Source: Clostridium massiliamazoniense
GTDB lineage: Bacteria; Bacillota; Clostridia; Clostridiales; Clostridiaceae
NCBI RefSeq assembly: GCF_001403635.1
Contig: NZ_LN879468.1
Coordinates: 930,001 to 994,000 of the forward strand
Reading direction: 5' to 3'
Length of the DNA stretch: 64,000 nucleotides
The position numbers and the translations under genes were made by a program. Positions 46,387 to 54,539 of the stretch are shown piece by piece. The notes below the pieces were generated by a model. That model was not told the DNA's origin. It did no database searches and saw nothing but the letters and a program-made list of their open reading frames with translations. Numbering within the stretch: position 1 is the stretch's first letter; each line of letters starts with the position of its first letter.

Positions 46387-46959
46387 TTAAATTTCATTTG
46401 AACCTTTAGCTAATTTCTTTTCAAACTTTATGCTACCTAATAAAGTTTGAGCTTCATCAAGTACTGTTAATTCACTTGCAACTTCTAAGTTAGCTACCTT
46501 AATAACTTCTCTTCTTCTAGCCTTTGATACATCAACTTCTAATGACCTTGGTAAACTTTCAGCTGCTCCTCTTACTTTAACAGTATCCTTTTCTCTTTGA
46601 AGAACTGCTCCAGACTTTGCTAAATTTTCTCTTCCCACAAATTTAACTGGTATATTAGCAGTAACTTCTTTTTTATTATCTATATCTTCTAAATCCACAT
46701 GAATTACTCTTCTATTAATAGGATCTCTTTGGATTTCTTTTATTATTGCCTTATGATTTTCTCCCTCCATGGAAACATTAACTATAGCATTTCTACCTCC
46801 ATTTGAAATACAATCATTTAACTCTAATTCTCCTACTTCAAAATTAAAGCTTTTAATATTATTACCATAAAATACTCCAGGTACCTTGCCTTCTCTTCTT
46901 ATTTTCTTTGCTTCATGGTGACAAGCACCTTTTCTTTTTTGAATATCTAAATTTTTCAT
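46387..46959 (-). CDS. rplY: 50S ribosomal protein L25 / general stress protein Ctc
   Basis: This 190-residue two-domain L25/TL5 type protein has an N-terminal 5S-rRNA-binding domain (GKVPGVFYGNN near residue 26, IKEIQRDPINRRVIHVDLE in part near 72) and a C-terminal TL5 domain. Position near pth and spoVT is typical in Bacillus, but none of these neighbours is present here. It is monocistronic, ending at a hairpin. Confidence 0.88.
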   Translation of the reverse strand: MKNLDIQKRKGACHHEAKKIRREGKVPGVFYGNNIKSFNFEVGELELNDCISNGGRNAIVNVSMEGENHKAIIKEIQRDPINRRVIHVDLEDIDNKKEVTANIPVKFVGRENLAKSGAVLQREKDTVKVRGAAESLPRSLEVDVSKARRREVIKVANLEVASELTVLDEAQTLLGSIKFEKKLAKGSNEI

Positions 46960-47138
46960 GACTAATCCCTCCTACCCCCTATTCTTAACAAGAGATGAAA
47001 AAATTATTCATTTCTAACTTCAGAATTTTCAACAATTATAAATTTTCTATACAATTATATAAACTTAAACATAATTGTATAATATAAATAAATTTTTTAT
47101 ATGTAAATAGTAGATGATATTTTTTAAAAACAAAAAAA

Positions 47139-47166
47139 CAATAATACCAATCTAATGATATTATTG
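47139..47166. terminator. Bidirectional terminator after the HAD phosphatase gene
   Basis: CAATAATA and TATTATTG form an 8 bp stem with a 12-base loop. Runs of A before and T after allow termination on either strand. Confidence 0.7.
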
Positions 47167-47214
47167 CTTTTTTATACTTTTATATTCTAAAATTAACTAA
47201 ATAGCTTCCCCCTT

Positions 47215-47946
47215 TTAAATAACTTGTAAACTATCTACATTTAATTTATAAGTAACATCTTTTCTTTCAACAATAAGATTTATTTTTTCTTTTAATTCTT
47301 CATCCTCTGTAATTTTTCCTAAAAGTTCTCTTGTTGGGTTTATAGCATGAGGATTTCCTACATTTTTAAACATTGTAAAATCTCCTGATGTATCTCCATA
47401 AGCATAGCTATTTTCTAAATCTATGTTGTACTTTTCTTGAAGTTCTAATATAGCTTTTTGTTTACTTTCAGAATCCCACATTGGAATAACTTCTCCACTA
47501 TAAGTTCCATCTTCATTTAATTTATATATTGTTCCTCTATAATCATCCATTCCATATTTCTTAGCCATTTCTTTAACTAATTCTATAGGAGAACCTGATA
47601 TAGCTATAACTACATGACCTTGCTCTAAATGCCATTTTATTCTCTCTCTTGAGAATGTATAAACTCTATCACCTTTTTGTTCAATAACAGTTTTAGCAAT
47701 ATGATCTATATGATAATGGTTTAATCCCTTTATAGCTTCTATATAAATATCAACCATTTTTATTAGGTAATCGTCATAATCTCCTTGACGCTTGTCCCAT
47801 TTTTCAAAAGCTGGTCTTACTTCATTAATCCATTTATCATCACTTACTAAATCGTACTTTACAATTTTCTTAAAAACCTCAGTTATTAAACCTTCTCTGT
47901 ATATTGTTCCATCTATATCAAAAAATGCTGCTATCTTCTTTTCCAT
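47215..47946 (-). CDS. HAD-superfamily (subfamily IB) phosphatase
   Basis: This 243-residue protein has the HAD motif I FFDIDGTIYREGL near residue 8, motif II AISGSPIEL near 115, and motif III/IV GDTSGDFTMF near 183, with a helical cap between motifs I and II. The D-I-D-G-T form and cap position place it in the SerB-like group, which dephosphorylates small metabolites. The substrate cannot be told. It is monocistronic and divergent from the XRE regulator. Confidence 0.85.
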   Translation of the reverse strand: MEKKIAAFFDIDGTIYREGLITEVFKKIVKYDLVSDDKWINEVRPAFEKWDKRQGDYDDYLIKMVDIYIEAIKGLNHYHIDHIAKTVIEQKGDRVYTFSRERIKWHLEQGHVVIAISGSPIELVKEMAKKYGMDDYRGTIYKLNEDGTYSGEVIPMWDSESKQKAILELQEKYNIDLENSYAYGDTSGDFTMFKNVGNPHAINPTRELLGKITEDEELKEKINLIVERKDVTYKLNVDSLQVI

Positions 47947-48178
47947 AACTATTCCTCCTTTGTACTTTTCTCTTTTAAATTTACTCTATTATACAAGCTT
48001 TATGAAAATTCAGCAACAAGAAATTTTATTTTTACTTTTTTCGTTGATCTTAAGCAAACTTAACCCACAGTTAATTTATTTAATTTTAAATTAACAAAGG
48101 TTCAATTGTTCCTAAATAACTCGCTTGATAAAATAATAACATAACAACTTTTATTATCAAGGAAGGGAATATATTTCT

Positions 48179-49228
48179 ATGAAAATAAATGACATTATAA
48201 AAGAAAAACGAACTAAACAAGGATTAACTCAAGAACAAATTGCAAATTATCTAGGAGTATCAACACCAGCAGTGAATAAATGGGAAAAGGGAATTAGCTA
48301 TCCTGATATTACTCTTTTACCAGCCTTAGCAAGAATTTTAAGGATAAATTTAAATACTTTACTTTCTTTTAAAGAAGATTTATCCGAGCAAGAGATAGGT
48401 AACTTTGCAAATGAACTCTCTACAACAATTAGAACTAAAGGGTTTCACCTTGCTTTTGAAAAAGCCATGGATAAAATTCAAGAATACCCTACTTGTGATA
48501 AACTAATTTTTACTATTGCAGCAGTATTACAAGGAGGTATATACATGTTTGGTGTAGAAAATAAAGAATTTTACGAAGAACATATAGAAAAATTATATGA
48601 GAGGGTCTCCAATGGCAATGACATAGAAGTACGAAACCAAGCAATGCCTATGTTAATTAATAAATATTTAGAAAGAAAAAAATTTGAAAAGGCTCAAACT
48701 TGTATTGATAATTTTCCAAATGTTATTTATGATAAAAAACTATTGCAAGGAAACCTTTATATTCAATCTGGACAACTTCATAAAGCTGCTGAACTTTTTG
48801 AACAGAAATTATTATCTACTACAACTGAATTATTTACAATTTTAACATTTATGATAGACATTGCATTAAAAGAAAACCGTAATGGTGATGCCAAATACTT
48901 TGCTGAAGTTCTAGAAAAAACAACCCACTTATATGACCTATGGGAATACAATTCATATACTGGACATCTTCAATTTTATACCGCACAAAAAGATACTAAA
49001 AATTGTATCTCTACTTTAAAGAAAATGTTACCTGCCATGAAAGAAAAATGGGATATATCTACTTCTCCCTTATACAAACATATAAAAGCTAAAAATACTA
49101 AAGATGGATTTAACGAACAACTTCTCTCTGCCTTTATAGACTCACTAAAAAATGATAATAATGAATTAAGTTTTTTAAAAGAAGATAAAGAATTTTGGGA
49201 ATTATTAAAGGAATACAGTACTAAATAA
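48179..49228 (+). CDS. XRE-family transcriptional regulator with TPR-like C-terminal region
   Basis: This 349-residue protein has an N-terminal helix-turn-helix (KRTKQGLTQEQIANYLGVST, then PAVNKWEKGISYPDITLLP, residues about 9-48) and a long helical C-terminal part resembling TPR repeats. This is the layout of RRNPP-like or other peptide- or protein-responsive regulators, but no specific group is recognised. It stands alone, divergent from the HAD gene, and repeat copy 2 begins 11 bp after its stop codon. Confidence 0.85.
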   Translation: MKINDIIKEKRTKQGLTQEQIANYLGVSTPAVNKWEKGISYPDITLLPALARILRINLNTLLSFKEDLSEQEIGNFANELSTTIRTKGFHLAFEKAMDKIQEYPTCDKLIFTIAAVLQGGIYMFGVENKEFYEEHIEKLYERVSNGNDIEVRNQAMPMLINKYLERKKFEKAQTCIDNFPNVIYDKKLLQGNLYIQSGQLHKAAELFEQKLLSTTTELFTILTFMIDIALKENRNGDAKYFAEVLEKTTHLYDLWEYNSYTGHLQFYTAQKDTKNCISTLKKMLPAMKEKWDISTSPLYKHIKAKNTKDGFNEQLLSAFIDSLKNDNNELSFLKEDKEFWELLKEYSTK

Positions 49229-49238
49229 ACTATAAAAT

Positions 49239-49667
49239 AGCGCTGTATCAAATCAGCACCTTAATTTATATTACTTTTATAAACGTAGACTTAATTCAGG
49301 TGGAGTTTTGACTCCATCTGAATGATTAGTCGAAGTTATCTAGAAGCGTGAGGCTGTTTATCTCCTACTTATAGAAGATAGGAGTATTACAGCCTCTAGC
49401 TATCAGATAAATGTATTTTTTATCTGCCGAGATAGCTATATAGGTACAAAATGCTGTGACCATTGAACTAGTACTAGAAGCTCTTTATTTTTGAACAATA
49501 GTTTCGTAAAAAAATTTCCATTGTTTGAACAAAGTGAGTTTGGAAATTTTAGAAACTGTTGTAGAAAAAATATTAGAGCTTCTTTACGTAAGTGAGTGGT
49601 CACAAATGATGAACCTATATAGCTAGATAAAAGGCAGAAGATATATCTGTAATTTGATACATCATCA
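49239..49667 (+). repeat. Structured non-coding repeat, copy 2 (full length, 429 bp)
   Basis: It aligns end to end with copy 1 with scattered substitutions. Two base pairs in the long 3' domain change together: AGTTTC/GAAACT (49500-49505 with 49552-49557) against AGTTGC/GCAACT, and ATTTCCA/TGGAAAT (49514-49520 with 49541-49547) against ACTTCCA/TGGAAGT. The 3' hairpin (GAAGATATATC...GATACATCATC) is degraded. It follows the XRE regulator gene. Confidence 0.85.
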
Positions 49668-50030
49668 TTTTATTTAATTCCTCTTTATATCTTTTAGATT
49701 TATTTCCATTCTCACATAAAACACCTTGAAATTTTCAACAAGTCATTTCTACTTATAAAAACTGTTACTCCTAAATATTACATATAGTTAAAAATTATTT
49801 AATTTATGTAACTTTAATTTAATAGTTATTACATATTATTTCTTTTATTTTTATATTCAATCTTAATTTAATAAATCTCTATATAGAGTAAAAGCACTTA
49901 TATACTTAATTATCCATATATTCTATATCAATCATATTAATGTTAATTAATTGTAAATCATTATGGTTTAATCCTTTATTTGCCTATATTAAAATTAAAT
50001 TATCAACAACAATCAAAGGAGAATGACAAC
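49668..50030. other. Non-coding region before the secreted orphan gene
   Basis: This 363 bp AT-rich stretch lies after repeat copy 2 and before the gene at 50031. I see no reading frame and no convincing hairpin. A promoter for the downstream gene is expected in the last 100 bases, but several weak candidates compete. Confidence 0.4.
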
Positions 50031-50987
50031 ATGAAAACAAAAATAATAATGGGTATATCAATTGCAGCTGCTTTAGGTGCTTCTGCTGTTGGCGCTACTT
50101 TAGTCTGCAAACCAACACCTATAAACAATACTGTTTATGCAAAAAATATATCTAATACAAAAAATGTAAAAAAAGAAACAGTAATATTATACGAACCTAA
50201 TCAAAATTTAATTAATAAAGAAAACGCCTCATCAATGATAACTAAAAATGGTAAAAAATATATAAATGAAACTTTTTCGATGGAAACAGGAAAATTAATT
50301 CCAACTATTGAATCCGTAACTAAACTTACTAATATTAATGTAAAAAATGCTACTTCCTTAGGAAATGCTGTTATAAAAAAATGTGATACTTCTAAAAACA
50401 TAACTAATCCTCAAGGTGATATTTTTGGTATTCCATGTAATAAAGTAGAAGTTAAACTCCCTATAGGAACTAAATTAAAGGTTTTATGGACATCTCAAAC
50501 TCTAGTTAACTATAACAATCAAACTCATAAGCCTACCCTTGCAAATGTAGCAGCTGTAGATTATAACGGAAAATTAGCCTTTATTTCAGATGATTATTTA
50601 AATTTGGATAATGTAGCCACTGGCGAAAAAGCTATGCAATTAGTTTCAAAAGATCAATTAAAAACTGCTCATTACATTGGAACCTCAAAGGCAGTTAGTA
50701 ATTTACCACTTATTGATCCAATTAACCATAAACCTAATCCCGTCAATATAATAGTTCCTGTAAATGGAATGAATTATCACTTAAATGTAAGAGGAAAAAC
50801 AGTAAATGTTATCTATTACGGTGGCAATGTTTTCACTCATATAAAACCTAATGAAATGGTAGGAGAAACATTTGGTCCTGCTGAAGTAGGTGGAGAAAAA
50901 TATGCTAAGGTTGAATATAATGGAATAATTGGATACATGTATTATGGAAATCTTAGCAATACTCCAAAATCAGCTTTTAATGGTTAA
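50031..50987 (+). CDS. Secreted protein of unknown function
   Basis: This 318-residue protein has a clear signal peptide (MKTKIIMGISIAAALGASAV, then GATLVCKPTPINNTVYA) and no later membrane helix. The C-terminal 80 residues (VNVIYYGGNVFTHIKPNEM, later YAKVEYNGIIGYMYYGNL) look like an SH3-type beta domain, which in clostridial exoproteins often binds cell wall. I do not recognise the rest. The ATG at 50031 follows AAAGGAG by nine bases; an earlier ATG at 49980 has no such site. It is monocistronic, with a terminator after it. Confidence 0.75.
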   Translation: MKTKIIMGISIAAALGASAVGATLVCKPTPINNTVYAKNISNTKNVKKETVILYEPNQNLINKENASSMITKNGKKYINETFSMETGKLIPTIESVTKLTNINVKNATSLGNAVIKKCDTSKNITNPQGDIFGIPCNKVEVKLPIGTKLKVLWTSQTLVNYNNQTHKPTLANVAAVDYNGKLAFISDDYLNLDNVATGEKAMQLVSKDQLKTAHYIGTSKAVSNLPLIDPINHKPNPVNIIVPVNGMNYHLNVRGKTVNVIYYGGNVFTHIKPNEMVGETFGPAEVGGEKYAKVEYNGIIGYMYYGNLSNTPKSAFNG

Positions 50988-50993
50988 AAAAAA

Positions 50994-51027
50994 TTAATTC
51001 AAAGGCATCTTGCCTTTGAATTTTTTT
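50994..51027 (+). terminator. Terminator after the secreted orphan gene
   Basis: AATTCAAAGGCA and TGCCTTTGAATT form a perfect 12 bp stem with a three-base loop, followed by TTTTTT. Confidence 0.93.
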
Positions 51028-51137
51028 AAATACATATTATTTCTCTCTCCTAAGCTTTATAAGTATTGAATTAATTTTTTAAATCACACATCTAAATCTA
51101 GCTCCTATATGTTTTTTACTTTCTTATTAATAAACAT

Positions 51138-51617
51138 TTATTTTTCCATAAAGTAATTCTTTAATACAATTCCTCTTCGTTCAACCTCTTGTTCTTTAAT
51201 AACCTTATAACCTCGTTTTTCAAAAAATGGTCTTGCAGTAATTGAAGCATGGGTAGTAATTTTTGATCTATTAATTACTTTTTCTAACTCATTACAAATT
51301 GCAGTTGCAATTCCTCTTCTTTGATAGTCCTTATGAACAAAAAGTCTATCTAAATATCCAGTCTTATCTATATCTCCAAAACCTACTATAATATCATCTT
51401 CCACAGCAACAACTGTAAAATGTTCTAAAAAAGAATTGTTCCATTGATCTAAATCAAGCTTTTCCGTTGCCCATACATTTAATTGTTCTTCACTATAATC
51501 TTTTGCATTAACTGAATGTACTGTATTATAAAATAATTCTGCTAAGTTATTACAATCCTCTGAATTATAATTTCTAATAATTATATTCTTTAAACCCTTA
51601 TTCAAAATCATCTTCAC
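51138..51617 (-). CDS. GNAT-family N-acetyltransferase
   Basis: This 159-residue protein has the acetyl-CoA-binding motif HKDYQRRGIATAICNELEKV near residue 94 and the preceding beta strands YLDRLFV. The C-terminal ITARPFFEKRGYKVIKEQEV is typical of the GNAT fold. The substrate is unknown. The start is uncertain: GTG at 51617, ATG at 51611 and TTG at 51605 all lie within the 3' end of the upstream DUF523 gene, which it overlaps by 20 bases, suggesting coupled translation. Confidence 0.85.
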   Translation of the reverse strand: MKMILNKGLKNIIIRNYNSEDCNNLAELFYNTVHSVNAKDYSEEQLNVWATEKLDLDQWNNSFLEHFTVVAVEDDIIVGFGDIDKTGYLDRLFVHKDYQRRGIATAICNELEKVINRSKITTHASITARPFFEKRGYKVIKEQEVERRGIVLKNYFMEK

Positions 51618-52029
51618 TTAAAACCTTTATTCCATTTTTAATAAATAAATCTGCTGTAACTCCATTTCCTTCTGTAAGAGTTCCACTAAAAGTTCCATCA
51701 TAAATTACGCCCTTTCCACAAGATGGACTTCTAGCCTTTAAAATAGCTAATTCTGCATCACACTCTTTAGCCACTTTTAAAGAAAGTTCAGCTCCCTTAA
51801 GAAATTCAGCAGTAACATCCTTTCCTTCCTTACTCATAACCTTCATAGTTCCATCTAAATCAAAAACTTCTTCACTAGGAACTCTTGGCGTAGGAAGTCC
51901 CCCCATTTCTTCAGGACAAATCATTTTATATTCCTTATCCTTTAGAAACTCAATTACTTTTTCACTTTTATTATTTCCACCATTATACTTACAATCTACA
52001 CCACACAAGCATGCACTAACAATAATCAT
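51598..52029 (-). CDS. DUF523-family protein
   Basis: This 143-residue protein has the DUF523 pattern MIIVSACLCGVDCKYNGGN at the start, CPEEMGGLPTPRVPSE near residue 38, and a Cys-containing KARSPSCGKG near 98. Four or more conserved cysteines suggest metal or Fe-S binding, but no reaction is established for the family. It is cotranscribed with the acetyltransferase gene that follows. Confidence 0.85.
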   Translation of the reverse strand: MIIVSACLCGVDCKYNGGNNKSEKVIEFLKDKEYKMICPEEMGGLPTPRVPSEEVFDLDGTMKVMSKEGKDVTAEFLKGAELSLKVAKECDAELAILKARSPSCGKGVIYDGTFSGTLTEGNGVTADLFIKNGIKVLSEDDFE

Positions 52030-52065
52030 AAATTCTTCTCCTTTCCATTTTAAATTATAAAAGTG

Positions 52066-52099
52066 GAAGGGATATATCTCTATTTTGATACATCCCTTC
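52066..52099. terminator. Terminator between mutS2 and the DUF523 gene
   Basis: GAAGGGATATATC and GATACATCCCTTC form a 13 bp stem with one G-U/A-C position and an eight-base loop. Its length, stem and loop size closely match the 3' hairpin of the repeat family, so it may be a solo relic. Confidence 0.75.
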
Positions 52100-52135
52100 T
52101 CTTAATGTCTAATTCAATAGAACTCTAATTATTTT

Positions 52136-54496
52136 TTATTTTAAAATAACTATAGTTACTCCATCTCCACCTTCTCCGTAAACACCAAGTCTACTTGATT
52201 TTACATGTGGATGTGTCTTTAACATATTACCAATATATTTTCTTAATACACCTGTTCCTTTTCCGTGTACTACTGTTACTTCTCCTAAACCTGCCACATA
52301 AGCATCATCTAAGTATTTATCTACTACTAACCAGCCTTCTTGTGTATCCATTCCTCTAACATCTACTGAAGATGAAACTTGCTTAAGATTTAATTTAGCT
52401 TCTCTTTTCTTTATTTTCTTTTCTTCCTTAGAAACTTTTACTTTTCTTAAATCTTTTAGCTTAACATTAACTTTCATTATTCCAGCTTCAACTTGAACTT
52501 CACCTTTATTATCTGGCATTGTTAAGATTATTACCTTTTGATTTAATCTTGGTAACATAGCTTCCATACCTACAGTTACTTTATCTATAAGTTCACCTTG
52601 GTTATCTTCCATAGTTTTTTGAAGATTTGCTTCTGTGTCTGAAATTTTATTTTTAAGCTTAGCTCTTTCTGCTTCAAGCTTTCTTCTCATTTCATTAGAA
52701 GCACCCATTTTTTCCATTTCTCTCATGTTCTTTAAGATTTCTTCAGCTTCTTCCTTAGCAGCATTTAAAATCTCTTTTGCTTCTCTTCTTGCTTCTGAGT
52801 AAGCATTATCTCTTACCTTATCTATTCTTTCTAGCTTAGCTTCATATTTATCTTTAAACATCTTAGCTTGAGCTTTATAGTTCTCTACATCTCTTGCAAA
52901 TTTTTCTGCTTCTATTTTTCTATCTTGAAGACTTTGTATTAAATCTTCGAATTCTAAAGAATCACTTGTAATAAATTCTTTAGCATTCTTTATTAAATAC
53001 TCATCAAGTCCAAGTCTTTTCGAAATCTCAAAGGCATTTGACTTACCAGGAACTCCTATTAAAAGTCTATAAGTAGGTCTTAAACTTTGAACATCAAATT
53101 CAACAGAAGCATTTTCAACTCCCTCATTTCTAAGAGCATAAGCTTTAAGTTCACTGTAGTGAGTTGTTGCTAATATTCTACTTCCTCTTTTTCTTAATTC
53201 CTCAAGAATTGCTATAGCTAAAGCAGAACCTTCTGTTGGGTCTGTTCCAGAACCAAGTTCATCAAATAGAACAAAACTATGTTCATCAGCTTTATCCATT
53301 ATTTTAACTATATTAGTCATATGTGCTGAGAATGTTGAAAGACTTTGTTCAATACTTTGTTCATCACCTATATCAGCAAATATTTCTTCAAAGAAACTTA
53401 TAGTTGAACCTTCGTTAGTAGGAATTAATAATCCTGATAATCCCATAAGTTCAATAAGACCTGTAGTTTTTAAAGTTACAGTCTTACCACCAGTATTAGG
53501 TCCTGTTATAACTAAGCTACTAAAATCCTTGCCTAAATAAATGTCTGAACTAACAACTTTCTCTCTAGGAATTAAAGGATGTCTTGCTTGTTTTAAATCT
53601 ATAATTCCATCTTTGTTTACTTTAGGACAAATTCCATCTATATGACTTCCATACTTAGCTTTAGCAAATATGAAGTCAAGATCAACAATTATATCAAAAT
53701 TATTTTTAATTTCATCTATATTTCCATATACAAGAGCTGTTAATTCTTCTAAAATTCTTTCAATTTCAGCCTTTTCTCTTAAATGCAATTCCTTAATCTC
53801 ATTATTTAAATTAACAAGACTCATAGGCTCTATAAATAAAGTAGCTCCTGTTGAACTTTGGTCATGTACAAGACCTGGAACCTGTGACTTATATTCAGCC
53901 TTAACAGGAATTACATATCTATCTCCTCTCATTGTATAAAGAGCATCTTGAAGATAGCTTGCGTTAGCTCTAACTATGGCATTAACCTTTTCCCTAACTG
54001 AGGAATTCTTATCCTTTAACTCTCTTCTTATAGAATATAACTTTTCACTAGCTCTATCAGCTATTTCATTTTCTCCTACAATAGAAGTAGTTATTTTATT
54101 TTCTAAAGCTTTAAATTCAACTAATCCCTCTGCCATGGCTTCTAAAATAGGAAAACTTTCTTCCTCTTCTTTTCTTTTCATAAACTCAGAAAATCTTCTA
54201 GAAACTCTAAGTAAATTACCAATTCTTAAAAGACCTGATATGTTAAGGCTTCCACCTTTCCCAACTCTAACTAGAGCTTCCTTAACATCATAAAGTCCTT
54301 CAAAAGGAGGATTTCCCTTTTTAACTAAAAGCTCAACAGCTTCTTTAGTTTCTTTTAAATGTTCTAAAACATCATATAGGGAATCATAAGGCTCAAGGTT
54401 GCTTATGACTTCCTTAGCTGAAGTTGTAATAGCATACTTTTCAACTTCAGCTTTTATCTTATCAAATTCTAGAGCAGTCAAAACTCTACTATTCAT
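52136..54496 (-). CDS. mutS2: Endonuclease MutS2 / ribosome-splitting factor
   Basis: This 786-residue MutS2 protein lacks the mismatch-binding domains of MutS. The ATPase core has Walker A VITGPNTGGKTVTLKT near residue 330 and Walker B FVLFDELGSGTDPTEGSALA near 408. A long coiled coil spans about residues 515-640, then a KOW-like region, and a C-terminal Smr nuclease domain has VDVRGMDTQEGWLVVDKYL and VVHGKGTGVLRKYI. MutS2 limits recombination and, in Bacillus, acts on collided ribosomes. It is 43 bp downstream of the U32 gene. Confidence 0.95.
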   Translation of the reverse strand: MNSRVLTALEFDKIKAEVEKYAITTSAKEVISNLEPYDSLYDVLEHLKETKEAVELLVKKGNPPFEGLYDVKEALVRVGKGGSLNISGLLRIGNLLRVSRRFSEFMKRKEEEESFPILEAMAEGLVEFKALENKITTSIVGENEIADRASEKLYSIRRELKDKNSSVREKVNAIVRANASYLQDALYTMRGDRYVIPVKAEYKSQVPGLVHDQSSTGATLFIEPMSLVNLNNEIKELHLREKAEIERILEELTALVYGNIDEIKNNFDIIVDLDFIFAKAKYGSHIDGICPKVNKDGIIDLKQARHPLIPREKVVSSDIYLGKDFSSLVITGPNTGGKTVTLKTTGLIELMGLSGLLIPTNEGSTISFFEEIFADIGDEQSIEQSLSTFSAHMTNIVKIMDKADEHSFVLFDELGSGTDPTEGSALAIAILEELRKRGSRILATTHYSELKAYALRNEGVENASVEFDVQSLRPTYRLLIGVPGKSNAFEISKRLGLDEYLIKNAKEFITSDSLEFEDLIQSLQDRKIEAEKFARDVENYKAQAKMFKDKYEAKLERIDKVRDNAYSEARREAKEILNAAKEEAEEILKNMREMEKMGASNEMRRKLEAERAKLKNKISDTEANLQKTMEDNQGELIDKVTVGMEAMLPRLNQKVIILTMPDNKGEVQVEAGIMKVNVKLKDLRKVKVSKEEKKIKKREAKLNLKQVSSSVDVRGMDTQEGWLVVDKYLDDAYVAGLGEVTVVHGKGTGVLRKYIGNMLKTHPHVKSSRLGVYGEGGDGVTIVILK

Positions 54497-54539
54497 AACA
54501 ATCTAATCTCCCTTCTCTAAATTCATATAATAAGCTTAA

